Numbered from the stretch's first letter, positions 1 to 5,577 are shown. The stretch: 18,694 bases of DNA from JACRJW01 sp964359095 (GCA_964359095.1 CAYHRJ010000017.1:1-18694); one strand, 5' to 3'. Translations and numbers: made by a program. Notes: generated by a model not told the origin, from the sequence alone.

Positions 1-911
1 GGTGGCTCGGGTGGTGCGACAGGTGCTGCCTCTGGAGCAGGTGCTCGGCCTGGCAAACTTGAGAGACGATGACGTGGAGGGACTGGTGATGTGGGAGGAG
101 GTTCAGGAGAGGCTGGAGCTGCGGGTGTAGATGCTGCTGGTGCTGCTTCGGGAACAGCAGCAGGCATCATTCTTGTTGGCGGTAGCGCTAGTCCTGGGCG
201 TCTCACAGGAACAACAGGGCGGGGAGCGTCGTGGTCTGGTTCAGGTGAGGCTGGAGTTGGTGCAGGTTCAGATGCGGCTGGAGCTGTGGGCGATGGTTCT
301 GGTGGCGATGGTGCGGTCGGTGCAGAAACAACGAATTCTGCAAGGTCTAGAGTTATCGCTTGTACCGCTGTGAGGCTGTGAACAAAATATAGAAGAGCCT
401 CATGGTTAGAAAGTTTGTCTCGGTTTGATTTCAGTGTGGCAACCTCAGACTCCGTGAGCGCTTTCGCGAGGATCTCACGTGTTTTTCCTGCCCGTGCAGG
501 GCCTATGACCTTGATTTCCTCCAGGGTCTCTAATACCCATGTCGCACCAGCTTGAGTCATGTTACATTCTCGTTGTAGATCGCGTACTGTGGGTTTTCCA
601 CCACCCAAAATAAACTCTAGACCTTTTTTGATTGCCTCCATGTGTTCTTTTTCAAACTTGGATTGCCCTGGCTCTTTAGCTTGTGGCTTGGGAGTTGTCT
701 CAACAGATGGCTCAGCAGCTTCAGAAACCGAAACAGGACTCGTCTCAGCAGGAACTAGTTCTGTTTTTGGAGCGCGTGGTGTTGAGGTTGTCACCGGTGA
801 ACGTTCGCCTGAGGGTTTTGGGCCTGTGCCTGATTCTCGGCGAGGTGGAGGGAGGGTCACGCCTGGGTTAGCGCCTTCTCCTTTTGGTGGAACTTTTGGC
901 ATAGGGCTCAT
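1..911 (-). CDS. Pro/Ala-rich protein with FtsK-gamma-like winged helix (partial)
   Basis: The frame is open from ATG at 911 to the window edge, so the C-terminus is missing (303 codons seen). Residues 1-85 are a Pro/Ser/Thr-rich linker. Residues about 86-149 form a compact domain with GKPTVRDLQRECNMTQAGA and IGPARAGKTREIL, which lines up with the winged-helix gamma domain at the end of FtsK/SpoIIIE (pattern: K.S...LQR....GY.RA...(I/L)...E..GI(V/I)GP....K.RE(V/I)L). From about residue 195 on it is Pro/Ala-rich low complexity. No FtsK ATPase is visible in the part seen. The start overlaps the upstream stop as ATGA, so translation is probably coupled to the 908-1228 gene. FtsK gamma binds KOPS DNA, so DNA or protein binding is inferred here; the actual role is unknown. 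Confidence 0.8.
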   Translation of the reverse strand, partial: MSPMPKVPPKGEGANPGVTLPPPRRESGTGPKPSGERSPVTTSTPRAPKTELVPAETSPVSVSEAAEPSVETTPKPQAKEPGQSKFEKEHMEAIKKGLEFILGGGKPTVRDLQRECNMTQAGATWVLETLEEIKVIGPARAGKTREILAKALTESEVATLKSNRDKLSNHEALLYFVHSLTAVQAITLDLAEFVVSAPTAPSPPEPSPTAPAASEPAPTPASPEPDHDAPRPVVPVRRPGLALPPTRMMPAAVPEAAPAASTPAAPASPEPPPTSPVPPRHRLSSLPGRAPAPEAAPVAPPEP

Positions 912-1228
912 AGGGTTTCTAGATAGTCTCTCAGTTGTTGAATGCGCGAATTGCGCTGCAGATCGTCGGCCAGGGTAAGGAAGGCTTTGTGTTTTTGTTT
1001 TTCTGCGTGAGCTTCATCCTGGCTGTACTTGGTCATGATTTCTTTGATGCCGAGTTCAAGTTGACGTTCTGTGGCGGCCTCGTATTCCTCCCAGGCAAAG
1101 ATGAGCTTGAAGAGATCCTCCTCGAGCTTTGGGTCACTCGACATCGAGAGCAGATCGATGATCATGAGCTTCGTCTCTCGATCGAGGCAACGGGTTTGCA
1201 GAATGTTTTGAAAGCGAGTCCAGCTCAT
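908..1228 (-). CDS. Small helical protein of unknown function
   Basis: A 106-residue protein, not recognised as a known family. It is charged and predicted mostly helical: residues 1-50 carry an amphipathic pattern (RETKLMIIDLLSM, EEDLFKLIFAWEEYE), and residues 55-106 look like a coiled coil rich in E, K, Q and L. It has no signal peptide, membrane segment or cysteine pair. It is the middle gene of a three-gene leftward operon: the upstream gene stops 2 nt before this start, and its own stop overlaps the next start by 4 nt (ATGA). Such tight spacing suggests the three products are made together, possibly as a complex with the winged-helix protein downstream. That is inference only. Confidence 0.75.
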   Translation of the reverse strand: MSWTRFQNILQTRCLDRETKLMIIDLLSMSSDPKLEEDLFKLIFAWEEYEAATERQLELGIKEIMTKYSQDEAHAEKQKHKAFLTLADDLQRNSRIQQLRDYLETL

Positions 1229-1230
1229 AC

Positions 1231-1554
1231 TTAAGCTTCGGCTTTTTTGAGAACAGCCTCGATGTCGTCCAGTTGTTGCATGGCCTTTTGTTGGACAGCG
1301 GCCTGAGCTGAATCGTAATCAGCTTGAGCTCTTTGAATCGACTCGCCTAGTTCCTTATTTTGGCTCACGGCCGTGTTGTGGACGTTCGCCTCGAGCACTT
1401 TCATAAGACGGTCGAGCTGCTCGGGAGTCATCTCGGGCATCATGGCGACAAAGCCCGCCTTCACTTCGTCGGGCATTTCCGCGGCAGCTAAGAGCAGAGC
1501 GAAACGCTCACCGAGTTGCTTAGCCTCTTGTTCAATATCTGGTTGTGGATTCAT
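1231..1554 (-). CDS. Small helical protein of unknown function
   Basis: First gene of the leftward three-gene operon; 107 residues from the ATG at 1554. The frame extends upstream to an ATG at 1575, but that codon lies inside the -10 box (1575-1580), so the downstream ATG is chosen; the leader is then only about 14 nt and shows no Shine-Dalgarno sequence. The protein is acidic and helical: residues 1-60 contain two short amphipathic helices (EQEAKQLGERFALLLAAAEM and EQLDRLMKVLEANV), and residues 65-105 are an Ala/Gln/Glu-rich coiled coil. It resembles small helical proteins of unknown function, and no family is recognised. Confidence 0.72.
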   Translation of the reverse strand: MNPQPDIEQEAKQLGERFALLLAAAEMPDEVKAGFVAMMPEMTPEQLDRLMKVLEANVHNTAVSQNKELGESIQRAQADYDSAQAAVQQKAMQQLDDIEAVLKKAEA

Positions 1555-1566
1555 AATGTGGTTAGT

Positions 1567-1594
1567 TTGACACAAGTATACCTAATTTTATGTT
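1567..1594 (+). promoter_or_regulatory. Candidate promoter of the deaminase-like gene
   Basis: TTGACA (1567-1572), a 16-bp spacer, and TATGTT (1589-1594). If used, transcription would begin near 1601, inside the annotated frame, and translation would begin at the in-frame ATG at 1614 with a very short leader. It interleaves with the leftward promoter, so the two polymerases would compete for the site. Confidence 0.4.
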
Positions 1595-1603
1595 GAATAT
1601 CAA
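1575..1603 (-). promoter_or_regulatory. Sigma70-type promoter of the 1554-to-1 operon
   Basis: On the minus strand, TTGATA (1598-1603) and TATACT (1575-1580) are separated by exactly 17 bp. The predicted start near 1568 leaves a leader of about 14 nt. It overlaps the divergent promoter and the start region of the rightward deaminase-like gene. Confidence 0.65.
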
Positions 1604-2306
1604 ATATCCCTACATGCCCTCTGACAGATTCATCAAGTACGTCCCTGTCGATCATCCGTTTATGGTTGAGGCGGCAAAGGCACGAGAGGAGTGTGCGGGC
1701 GATCCTCTGTATCCGGTTGGGATCGTGATGGTGAAAGACGGTCGAGTGGTTGCACGAGCAGGGAACGGATTTAATCGCGGTCCTGGTAAAGTTCATGTGT
1801 GTCCACGGATTGTACTCGATTGTCCATCTGGAACAGGGTATGAACTTTGTGATCTTCACGACGCGCCAGGACATAGCGAGAGGATGCTACTCGCGGCGGC
1901 ACGGGAGTCCGGTGTGGATCCTGTTGGAAGTGATGTGTATATGTTTGGTCACTGGTGGGCCTGCGAGCCGTGCTGGACAGCCTTGATCGAAGCCGGCGTG
2001 CGGGACTTGTACGTCGTCGACGATGCGCACGAACGGTTTAGTCGAGACAAAGTGTATGGGGAAACGCTGACGCCCAGTGTGAAGAGTGTGTCGCTCGTGG
2101 GGTTTGAGGGTGGAGTTTTGGAGGAAGTGCGTGCTCAGCTGGATGAGCTGGGACTCGAGGAGGTCGACGAGGATGCTGATGTGCGGTGTTCGATGGGGGA
2201 GGATGGAGTGCGTTGTGTCTTGGCTGGAGAGGATGAATCTGTTTATACGATCGAGACTGGAGAGAAGCTGCCACAGCAATTGAAAAATGTGTTGAGGCAG
2301 CTCTAA
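1590..2306 (+). CDS. CMP/dCMP-deaminase-like zinc protein
   Basis: A 238-residue protein of the cytidine/deoxycytidylate deaminase fold. The zinc site is visible: H95-S-E97 in GHSERMLLAA (ligand His and proton-shuttling Glu) and C125-E-P-C128 in WWACEPCWTALIEAGV (two Cys ligands). The order and roughly 28-residue spacing are those of dCMP deaminases, which make dUMP from dCMP. Extra cysteines at about 71, 78 and 87 (VCPRIVLDC, ELCDLH) precede the site and may bind a second metal. Residues 160-238 are an acidic tail not typical of the core enzyme. The start is uncertain: 1590 gives the longest frame, but the candidate promoter favours the ATG at 1614 (230 residues). A pyrimidine-pool role would match the dCTP deaminase/dUTPase family gene at 3571-4227. 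The substrate cannot be decided from sequence. Confidence 0.82.
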   Translation: MLNIKYPYMPSDRFIKYVPVDHPFMVEAAKAREECAGDPLYPVGIVMVKDGRVVARAGNGFNRGPGKVHVCPRIVLDCPSGTGYELCDLHDAPGHSERMLLAAARESGVDPVGSDVYMFGHWWACEPCWTALIEAGVRDLYVVDDAHERFSRDKVYGETLTPSVKSVSLVGFEGGVLEEVRAQLDELGLEEVDEDADVRCSMGEDGVRCVLAGEDESVYTIETGEKLPQQLKNVLRQL

Positions 2307-2310
2307 ATCC

Positions 2311-2344
2311 AACCAAGCGGCCGTGAGGGTCGCTTGGTTGTTTA
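2311..2344 (+). terminator. Hairpin terminator of the deaminase-like gene
   Basis: AACCAAGCG (2311-2319) pairs perfectly with CGCTTGGTT (2331-2339) around an 11-nt loop and is followed by the weak tail GTTTAG. It begins 4 nt after the stop codon. Confidence 0.6.
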
Positions 2345-2404
2345 GTCCCGGGCTCGCTGATGGTACAGCTGGCATGCCGGCCATAGCTCTGAAAGAGCGA
2401 CGGC

Positions 2405-2481
2405 TGGTGGACCCGACGAGATTCGAACCCGCGTCTACCGCTGTCAAGGTGGTCGAGGTTAACCGCTACCTCCACAGGCCC
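2405..2481 (-). tRNA. tRNA with an ambiguous anticodon (GAC-Val by motif, UGA by geometry)
   Basis: A 77-nt cloverleaf with encoded CCA. Acceptor GGGCCTG pairs with CGGGTCC (two G-U pairs), followed by discriminator A and CCA. The D stem is GAGG/CCTC, and the T arm is GCGGG-TTCGAAT-CTCGT. The anticodon arm is poor: the best stem is ACCAC/GCGGT with one A-C mismatch and loop CTTGACA, which puts UGA at positions 34-36 and an unusual C at 37. The string CCTTGACA and A73 are typical of tRNA-Val(GAC). The variable loop is only 4 nt, which argues against tRNA-Ser. The gene may be a functional Val tRNA with a shifted loop, or a degenerating copy. Confidence 0.8.
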
Positions 2482-2505
2482 ATGAGCCCGGGAAATAAGT
2501 TGAAC

Positions 2506-2546
2506 AAAAAGAACCCCGCAACAGTAATTGGTGGGGATTCTTTTTG
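2506..2546. terminator. Bidirectional hairpin terminator
   Basis: AAAAAGAACCCC (2506-2517) pairs with GGGGATTCTTTTT (2533-2545), with one mismatch, around a 15-nt loop. A-runs and T-runs flank it on both strands, so it can stop transcription both ways. It separates the tRNA gene from the GC-rich gene to the right. Confidence 0.6.
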
Positions 2547-2637
2547 CTTGACAACGGATTTGTAGAGGTAGTATCACCTCGACCGTAATGATATTGAATC
2601 AGTTATGCATCAGTTTGTCAAATAATCTTGTGGAAAA

Positions 2638-2675
2638 GTAAAACCCCCCTTCGCTCTGGAAGAGCTTTGGGGGGC
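2638..2675 (-). terminator. Strong terminator of the GC-rich gene 2681-3313
   Basis: CCCCCC (2644-2649) pairs with GGGGGG (2669-2674), with GCTC/GAGC pairing inside. On the minus strand it is followed by TTTTACTTTT. It starts 6 nt past the stop codon. Its sequence belongs to the same hairpin family as 4333-4363 and 9625-9650. Confidence 0.8.
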
Positions 2676-2680
2676 AGGGG

Positions 2681-3313
2681 TCAGGCGGTGCGCCTGGCGT
2701 TCGCGAAGGCCTGGGCGAAGACGCCGCTGAAGGTGACGGGCTTGGGTGGGGTCGAGCGCGGCGGGGAGAAGCGTCCTTCGTAGAAGAACCGTCCCTCCAA
2801 CCTGTTCTCGCTGAAGTTGCCCACCGGCGGGAGGTCATCCTGGTAGCCGGGGTCGACCACCACGGCGATTCCGTTGATGGTTCCGATCTGCCCATCGTCG
2901 AGGTGACGGTTGCTGTCGCCGACGGTTTTGTACTCCTCGCCTGGGAGCAGATCGAGCCAGTCGGAGAAGCCGAAGCCGAGCATGATGACCCACTCGTGCA
3001 TCGAAATCACGATCAGCCCCTTGCGCTGGCTCTGGGTGCGGTCGATGATGCACTTGCGCATCGCCTCCATCCAGCGGAAGTCGCGGTCGCTGTGGGCGGA
3101 CTTGCTGTGGCGCACACCGTCCGAGCAGTGGACGGAGTAGATCTCGCCCGTCTTGTGGCAACGGAATGCCTCGCGCCAGCCCATGCCGTAGCAGCCACCG
3201 ATGGCGTCGGGTGACGCATCGACGCCATGCGTCTCCGTGTTGCCCTCGATCTTGATCGGACGGTCGAAGGGGTGAGCGTAGCGGCGGGTCGGGAGCTTGT
3301 TGATCTCACTCAT
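2681..3313 (-). CDS. GC-rich solitary gene, unknown function
   Basis: A 210-residue protein; family not recognised. The start is well supported by AAGGAGG 5 nt before the ATG, a rare clear Shine-Dalgarno sequence here. It has no membrane segment or signal peptide. Visible features are a Cys/His-containing stretch at about 41-75 (CYGMGWREAFRCHKTGE, VHCSDGVRH), SQRK at 95-98 followed by a hydrophobic strand (GLIVISMHEWVIMLGF), and DDGQIGTINGIAVVVDPG at 139-156, a segment faintly like the C-terminal part of HK97-type capsid proteins; this is not enough for a call. SQRK, DGQI, VVD and LP recur in the same order in the gene at 13216-14157. It is a one-gene unit with its own promoter and terminator. 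Its GC content is clearly above that of the ribosomal and gyrB genes nearby, which suggests a different origin. Confidence 0.75.
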   Translation of the reverse strand: MSEINKLPTRRYAHPFDRPIKIEGNTETHGVDASPDAIGGCYGMGWREAFRCHKTGEIYSVHCSDGVRHSKSAHSDRDFRWMEAMRKCIIDRTQSQRKGLIVISMHEWVIMLGFGFSDWLDLLPGEEYKTVGDSNRHLDDGQIGTINGIAVVVDPGYQDDLPPVGNFSENRLEGRFFYEGRFSPPRSTPPKPVTFSGVFAQAFANARRTA

Positions 3314-3340
3314 GGAGTCCTCCTTGGAAAGTGAGGTTCA

Positions 3341-3369
3341 ATTAAACCACAAAACAGGCCTTTTGTCAA
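3341..3369 (-). promoter_or_regulatory. Promoter of the GC-rich gene 2681-3313
   Basis: TTGACA (3364-3369), a 17-bp spacer, and TTTAAT (3341-3346), with TG one base before the -10 box. This is a near-consensus sigma70-type promoter. The predicted start near 3334 gives a 21-nt leader that holds the AAGGAGG site. Confidence 0.8.
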
Positions 3370-3381
3370 CCTTGTCCATCA

Positions 3382-3409
3382 AAAAACAGCCATTTTTATG
3401 GCTGTTTTT
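3382..3409. terminator. Bidirectional terminator
   Basis: AAAAACAGCCAT (3382-3393) and ATGGCTGTTTTT (3398-3409) form a perfect 12-bp stem with a TTTT loop, with A/T runs on both sides. It ends leftward transcription from the dCTP deaminase/dUTPase family gene and its 3' structured region before the next promoter. Confidence 0.8.
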
Positions 3410-3428
3410 AGGTAAACTACCCGTTTTA

Positions 3429-3524
3429 TGTCCGATATGGTCATAGACCATATTCCAGTCGTTCGCTCGGCAGAGGTCAAACCTACTGTTTGTACTCTGC
3501 ACTCGCTCACTCCTGGATCGGACA
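3429..3524. other. Folded 96-nt element with nested stems (candidate RNA or DNA structure)
   Basis: The outer stem TGTCCGAT (3429-3436) / ATCGGACA (3517-3524) is stacked directly on CCAG (3455-3458) / CTGG (3513-3516). Between their 5' strands lies a hairpin, ATATGGTC-ATA-GACCATAT (3435-3453). Inside is a third arm, GCAGAG (3470-3475) / CTCTGC (3495-3500), capped by CAAAC-CTACT-GTTTG (3478-3492). All stems are perfect. It lies in the 3' region of the leftward gene 3571-4227, upstream of the terminator at 3382-3409. The active strand is unknown; it could be a 3'-UTR structure, a small RNA or a REP-like DNA repeat. Confidence 0.6.
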
Positions 3525-3538
3525 TTTTGTCAGCTGTG

Positions 3539-3570
3539 ATCATATTTTGGACGATCGTCCAAAATATGAT
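3539..3570. repeat. Perfect 32-bp palindrome at the 3' end of the nucleotide-pool gene
   Basis: ATCATATTTTGGACGA followed by its exact reverse complement, centred on GATC, adjacent to the stop codon at 3571. It has no T-run typical of an intrinsic terminator. It may be an mRNA 3'-end stabiliser or a protein site. Confidence 0.6.
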
Positions 3571-4227
3571 TTAAATCTCAAACTGCTTTTTTAGCTCCTC
3601 GAGTTTGCCGTCGACCAGCATTTGTCGTTCGTCATCTTTGTCGAGTTGGAAGCCTTGTGAAGCTGACTCTGTGTATTTAGCACTTGTGAGTCCATGGAGG
3701 TTTGCTTCTTCCTGCGTGAGCGGCTTGTTGAGTTCTTGAAAGATCACTTGGCACACACGCTCTCCAGGATACACACGGATGACCTGATCGCCAGCTTCGT
3801 TTTTCATCGGGAAGATGAGATGGCCCTTGTAGCCTGTGTCGATGATTCCCGAGAGGGAGAGATCGATGCCACGGCGGTTCGTTGAGGTGCGTGGGAACAA
3901 GACGGCCATGAGGTGCATGGCGTTTAGCTCGATCCGTTCCAGGCTTGTGCCGATGACGAATTCATTTGGGAGGAGTTCGAAGTATTGGCCAGGTTGAAGT
4001 TGGACTTCATCAAATTGTTCACGGTGCGCGTCAACGTCATCGATCGCTACTTTGATCGCGCGGCGGCCTTTCTCATCGACCGTCCAGTTGCGGGGGATGA
4101 GAAATTTGTACCCGAGGCGCAGGTCGATGGCGTGAGGTTGAATTTGAAACTGGTCGAGCGCTGGAGTGAAACGGAGTTCTCCAGATTGAATGGCAGACAG
4201 GATTTCTGGGCGAGTGAGGATGGACAT
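3571..4227 (-). CDS. dCTP deaminase / dUTPase family protein
   Basis: A 218-residue protein of the trimeric dUTPase/dCTP-deaminase fold. Matching segments are IQPHAIDLRLG (29-39, like the QP.S.DLRLG of Dcd), PRTSTNRRGI (112-121, phosphate-binding R-S-S-like motif), SGIIDTGYKGHL (126-137, the conserved (V/I)D.G(Y/F).G turn) and YPGERVCQVIFQEL (153-166). Bacterial Dcd has a catalytic Glu in a LEL segment just after this turn; here the segment reads IFPMKN (138-143), so that Glu is absent where expected. The enzyme may therefore act as a dUTPase, or be a divergent member. Such enzymes supply dUMP and keep uracil out of DNA. It appears to be a single-gene unit; the region upstream of its start contains a solo copy of the G/A-rich repeat (4250-4282). 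Confidence 0.8.
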   Translation of the reverse strand: MSILTRPEILSAIQSGELRFTPALDQFQIQPHAIDLRLGYKFLIPRNWTVDEKGRRAIKVAIDDVDAHREQFDEVQLQPGQYFELLPNEFVIGTSLERIELNAMHLMAVLFPRTSTNRRGIDLSLSGIIDTGYKGHLIFPMKNEAGDQVIRVYPGERVCQVIFQELNKPLTQEEANLHGLTSAKYTESASQGFQLDKDDERQMLVDGKLEELKKQFEI

Positions 4228-4249
4228 AGTGTAAAAGGTTACGAGGACA

Positions 4250-4282
4250 GGAAGGAGGAAATTGGAATTAGGAAGTAGGAAT
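4250..4282 (+). repeat. Solo copy of the G/A-rich repeat that flanks the four-helix-bundle gene
   Basis: Matches the first 33 nt of the 35-bp arm at 6646-6680 at 31 positions (differences at repeat positions 6 and 12). It stands alone, with no inverted partner nearby, about 23 nt upstream of the start of the gene at 3571-4227. Confidence 0.75.
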
Positions 4283-4328
4283 ATGACTCGGAGAGTTGAG
4301 GAAAGAGTGTCACAGGCGAGTCAAAAAG

Positions 4329-4363
4329 AAAACCCCCCTTTGCTCCTGTGAGGCTTTGGCGGG
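4329..4363 (-). terminator. Terminator of the small GC-rich gene
   Basis: CCCCCC (4333-4338) pairs imperfectly with GGCGGG (4358-4363), and GCTCCT/AGGC pairing lies inside. On the minus strand it is followed by TTTTCTTTTT. It has the same overall sequence layout as the hairpin at 2644-2674. Confidence 0.65.
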
Positions 4364-4381
4364 TAGGGAGCGTGTTGGCGC

Positions 4382-4561
4382 TCAGCGAGGGGGATCAAAA
4401 GGTAGTTTGGGTTGTGCGAGGCGATCGAGTGACTCTGTCACAAAGGGCGGGGGAGGATGGCCTGCGGCACGGGCGCGCTCGATGAGTTCGTGCATCACTT
4501 TTGGTAGGATCACTCTCAGAGGGGTCATACCGCTTTCACTTCGCGGAGATTCCTTGGACAT
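4382..4561 (-). CDS. Small protein, possible ribbon-helix-helix fold
   Basis: A 59-residue protein from the ATG at 4561, chosen because GGAG lies 5 nt upstream; a longer frame to 4612 would overlap the promoter. Residues 13-50 (TPLRVILPKVMHELIERARA, then a Pro run and FVTESLDRL) show a strand followed by two helices, as in ribbon-helix-helix DNA-binding proteins, but the PPPP turn is atypical. It is GC-rich. It has its own promoter (4584-4612) and terminator (4329-4363), so it is a one-gene unit placed directly after the rplA operon. An antitoxin or regulator is possible; no toxin partner is visible beside it. Confidence 0.6.
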   Translation of the reverse strand: MSKESPRSESGMTPLRVILPKVMHELIERARAAGHPPPPFVTESLDRLAQPKLPFDPPR

Positions 4562-4583
4562 GTCAGCTCCAATTGCTGTCGTG

Positions 4584-4612
4584 AGGGTAGCAAGATCACG
4601 CCTATAGGTCAA
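4584..4612 (-). promoter_or_regulatory. Promoter of the small gene 4382-4561
   Basis: TTGACC (4607-4612), a 17-bp spacer, and TACCCT (4584-4589). It begins immediately after the rplA-operon terminator. Confidence 0.55.
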
Positions 4613-4613
4613 T

Positions 4614-4639
4614 CAAAAACACTCTCCGTTTGGAGAGCA
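4614..4639 (-). terminator. Terminator of the secE-rplA operon
   Basis: On the minus strand CTCTCC-AAAC-GGAGAG is followed by TGTTTTTG. The stem is perfect (plus strand 4622-4627 with 4632-4637). Confidence 0.8.
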
Positions 4640-4642
4640 TTT

Positions 4643-4730
4643 ACGGGCCTGAAGGCCCTTTGAATCTATTCCTCGATTCTCAGCCCCTTTCAACGACCAG
4701 CCATAGCTTCAGCGACGGCTGGCAAGGGCG
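4643..4730 (-). other. Structured 3' region of rplA
   Basis: It contains a CCAGCC/GGCTGG stem (4697-4702 with 4717-4722) enclosed by GCCCTT/AAGGGGC pairing, then a GGGCCT/AGGCCC hairpin just before the terminator. Its place between rplA and a terminator resembles the spot where rplJ leaders occur, but no rplJ follows. No function is assigned. Confidence 0.45.
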
Positions 4731-4734
4731 TCCA

Positions 4735-5445
4735 CTAGGAGTTCGCATCCAGCTTGATCCCTGGGCCGATCGTTGAGGAGATACTTGCGTTCTTCACGTA
4801 GATTCCTTTTGAAGCTGATGGCTTCATTTTTTTGATTTGATCGAGGAGCGCACGCAGATTCACTTCGAGGTTTGCCTCTGTGAACGAACGGCGGCCGAAG
4901 ACTTGGTGAATGTTTCCTGTGTTGTCGTTCTTGAAACTTTCCTTTCCTGCTTTCTGCTCTTGGATCATCTTGACGACGTTCGCAGACACGGTATCCGTCT
5001 TTGGGTTTGGCATGAGACCGCGGGGACCAAGCAGGCGGGCGAGTTTGGCGAGCTTGGGCATCATCACAGGAGTTGCCACAGCGACGTCGAAATTGATGGT
5101 TTGCGTCTTGGCGATTTCCGCGATCAGCTCGTCACCACCGACGATATCAGCGCCAGCGGCTTTGGCTTCGGCTTCTTTGTCACCCTCCACGAATGCGGCG
5201 ACTTTTTTTGTCTTACCGGTTCCATGTGGCAAGGCGATCGTGCCACGAATCTGTTGGTCAGATTTTCCTGCGTCAATGCCCAGGCGAATGTGCAATTCGA
5301 TCGCTTCATCGTATTTTGCGGTTGCGGTTTTCTTGGCGAGCACGAGAGCTTCAGCAATCGTGTAGATTTTATTTTTGTCAACGAGCGCCCTAGCTTGCAC
5401 GAATCGCTTTCCTGGTTTGAGTTCTTTGTGTTTTCCCATAGACAT
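4735..5445 (-). CDS. rplA: 50S ribosomal protein L1 (uL1)
   Basis: A 236-residue protein of normal family length. Diagnostic segments: KRF..A..LVD (N-terminal), YDEAIELHIRLGIDAGKSDQ (45-64, with the L1 signature of a strand followed by QQIRGTIALPHGTGK), and MPKLAKLARLLGPRGLMPNP (about 128-147, the L1 hinge signature). L1 binds 23S rRNA at the mobile L1 stalk near the E site, and in many bacteria represses its own operon. It is the last gene of the leftward secE-nusG-rplK-rplA operon. The usual rplJ-rplL pair does not follow; a structured region and a terminator do. Upstream, between rplK and rplA, lie a 17-nt hairpin and a 92-nt inverted repeat. Confidence 0.97.
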   Translation of the reverse strand: MSMGKHKELKPGKRFVQARALVDKNKIYTIAEALVLAKKTATAKYDEAIELHIRLGIDAGKSDQQIRGTIALPHGTGKTKKVAAFVEGDKEAEAKAAGADIVGGDELIAEIAKTQTINFDVAVATPVMMPKLAKLARLLGPRGLMPNPKTDTVSANVVKMIQEQKAGKESFKNDNTGNIHQVFGRRSFTEANLEVNLRALLDQIKKMKPSASKGIYVKNASISSTIGPGIKLDANS

Positions 5446-5459
5446 AGTGTGGTACGGTC

Positions 5460-5476
5460 GTCGAGCTGAGCTCGAC
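5460..5476 (-). promoter_or_regulatory. Leader hairpin before rplA
   Basis: GTCGAGC-TGA-GCTCGAC, a perfect 7-bp stem with a 3-nt loop, ends 15 nt upstream of the rplA start. It could act in translational control of rplA (autoregulation by L1 is common), but the match to an L1 target was not established. Confidence 0.4.
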
Positions 5477-5485
5477 TCCCACGGT

Positions 5486-5577
5486 TAAGGTGTTAGGTTG
5501 TAGGTAGTAGGTGGTAGGGAGTAGGTTTCGAATTCGGATGCATTGCTACAACCTACTACCTACAACCTAACACCTTA
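5486..5577. repeat. 92-nt inverted repeat between rplK and rplA
   Basis: Two 32-nt arms (5486-5517 and 5546-5577) are complementary with one mismatch, separated by a 28-nt loop. The arms consist of TAGGTAGTAGG-like units with no C on one strand. The right arm includes the rplK stop codon (5575-5577). Its composition resembles the arms of the four-helix-bundle element, so it may be an empty or related unit. Confidence 0.8.

Noticed and set aside
91..381. Gly/Ala/Ser-rich frame on the plus strand
   Set aside because: An antisense shadow of the Pro/Ala-rich low-complexity region of the minus-strand gene.
2681..3313. Phage capsid protein call for the GC-rich gene
   Set aside because: The GQIGTINGIAVVVD segment is only faintly similar, the length is short, and no other phage gene lies nearby.
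5486..5577. CRISPR-like or tandem repeat interpretation of the TAGG-rich stretch
   Set aside because: The two arms are inverted rather than direct, there are only two, and no spacer pattern or cas gene is present in the window.
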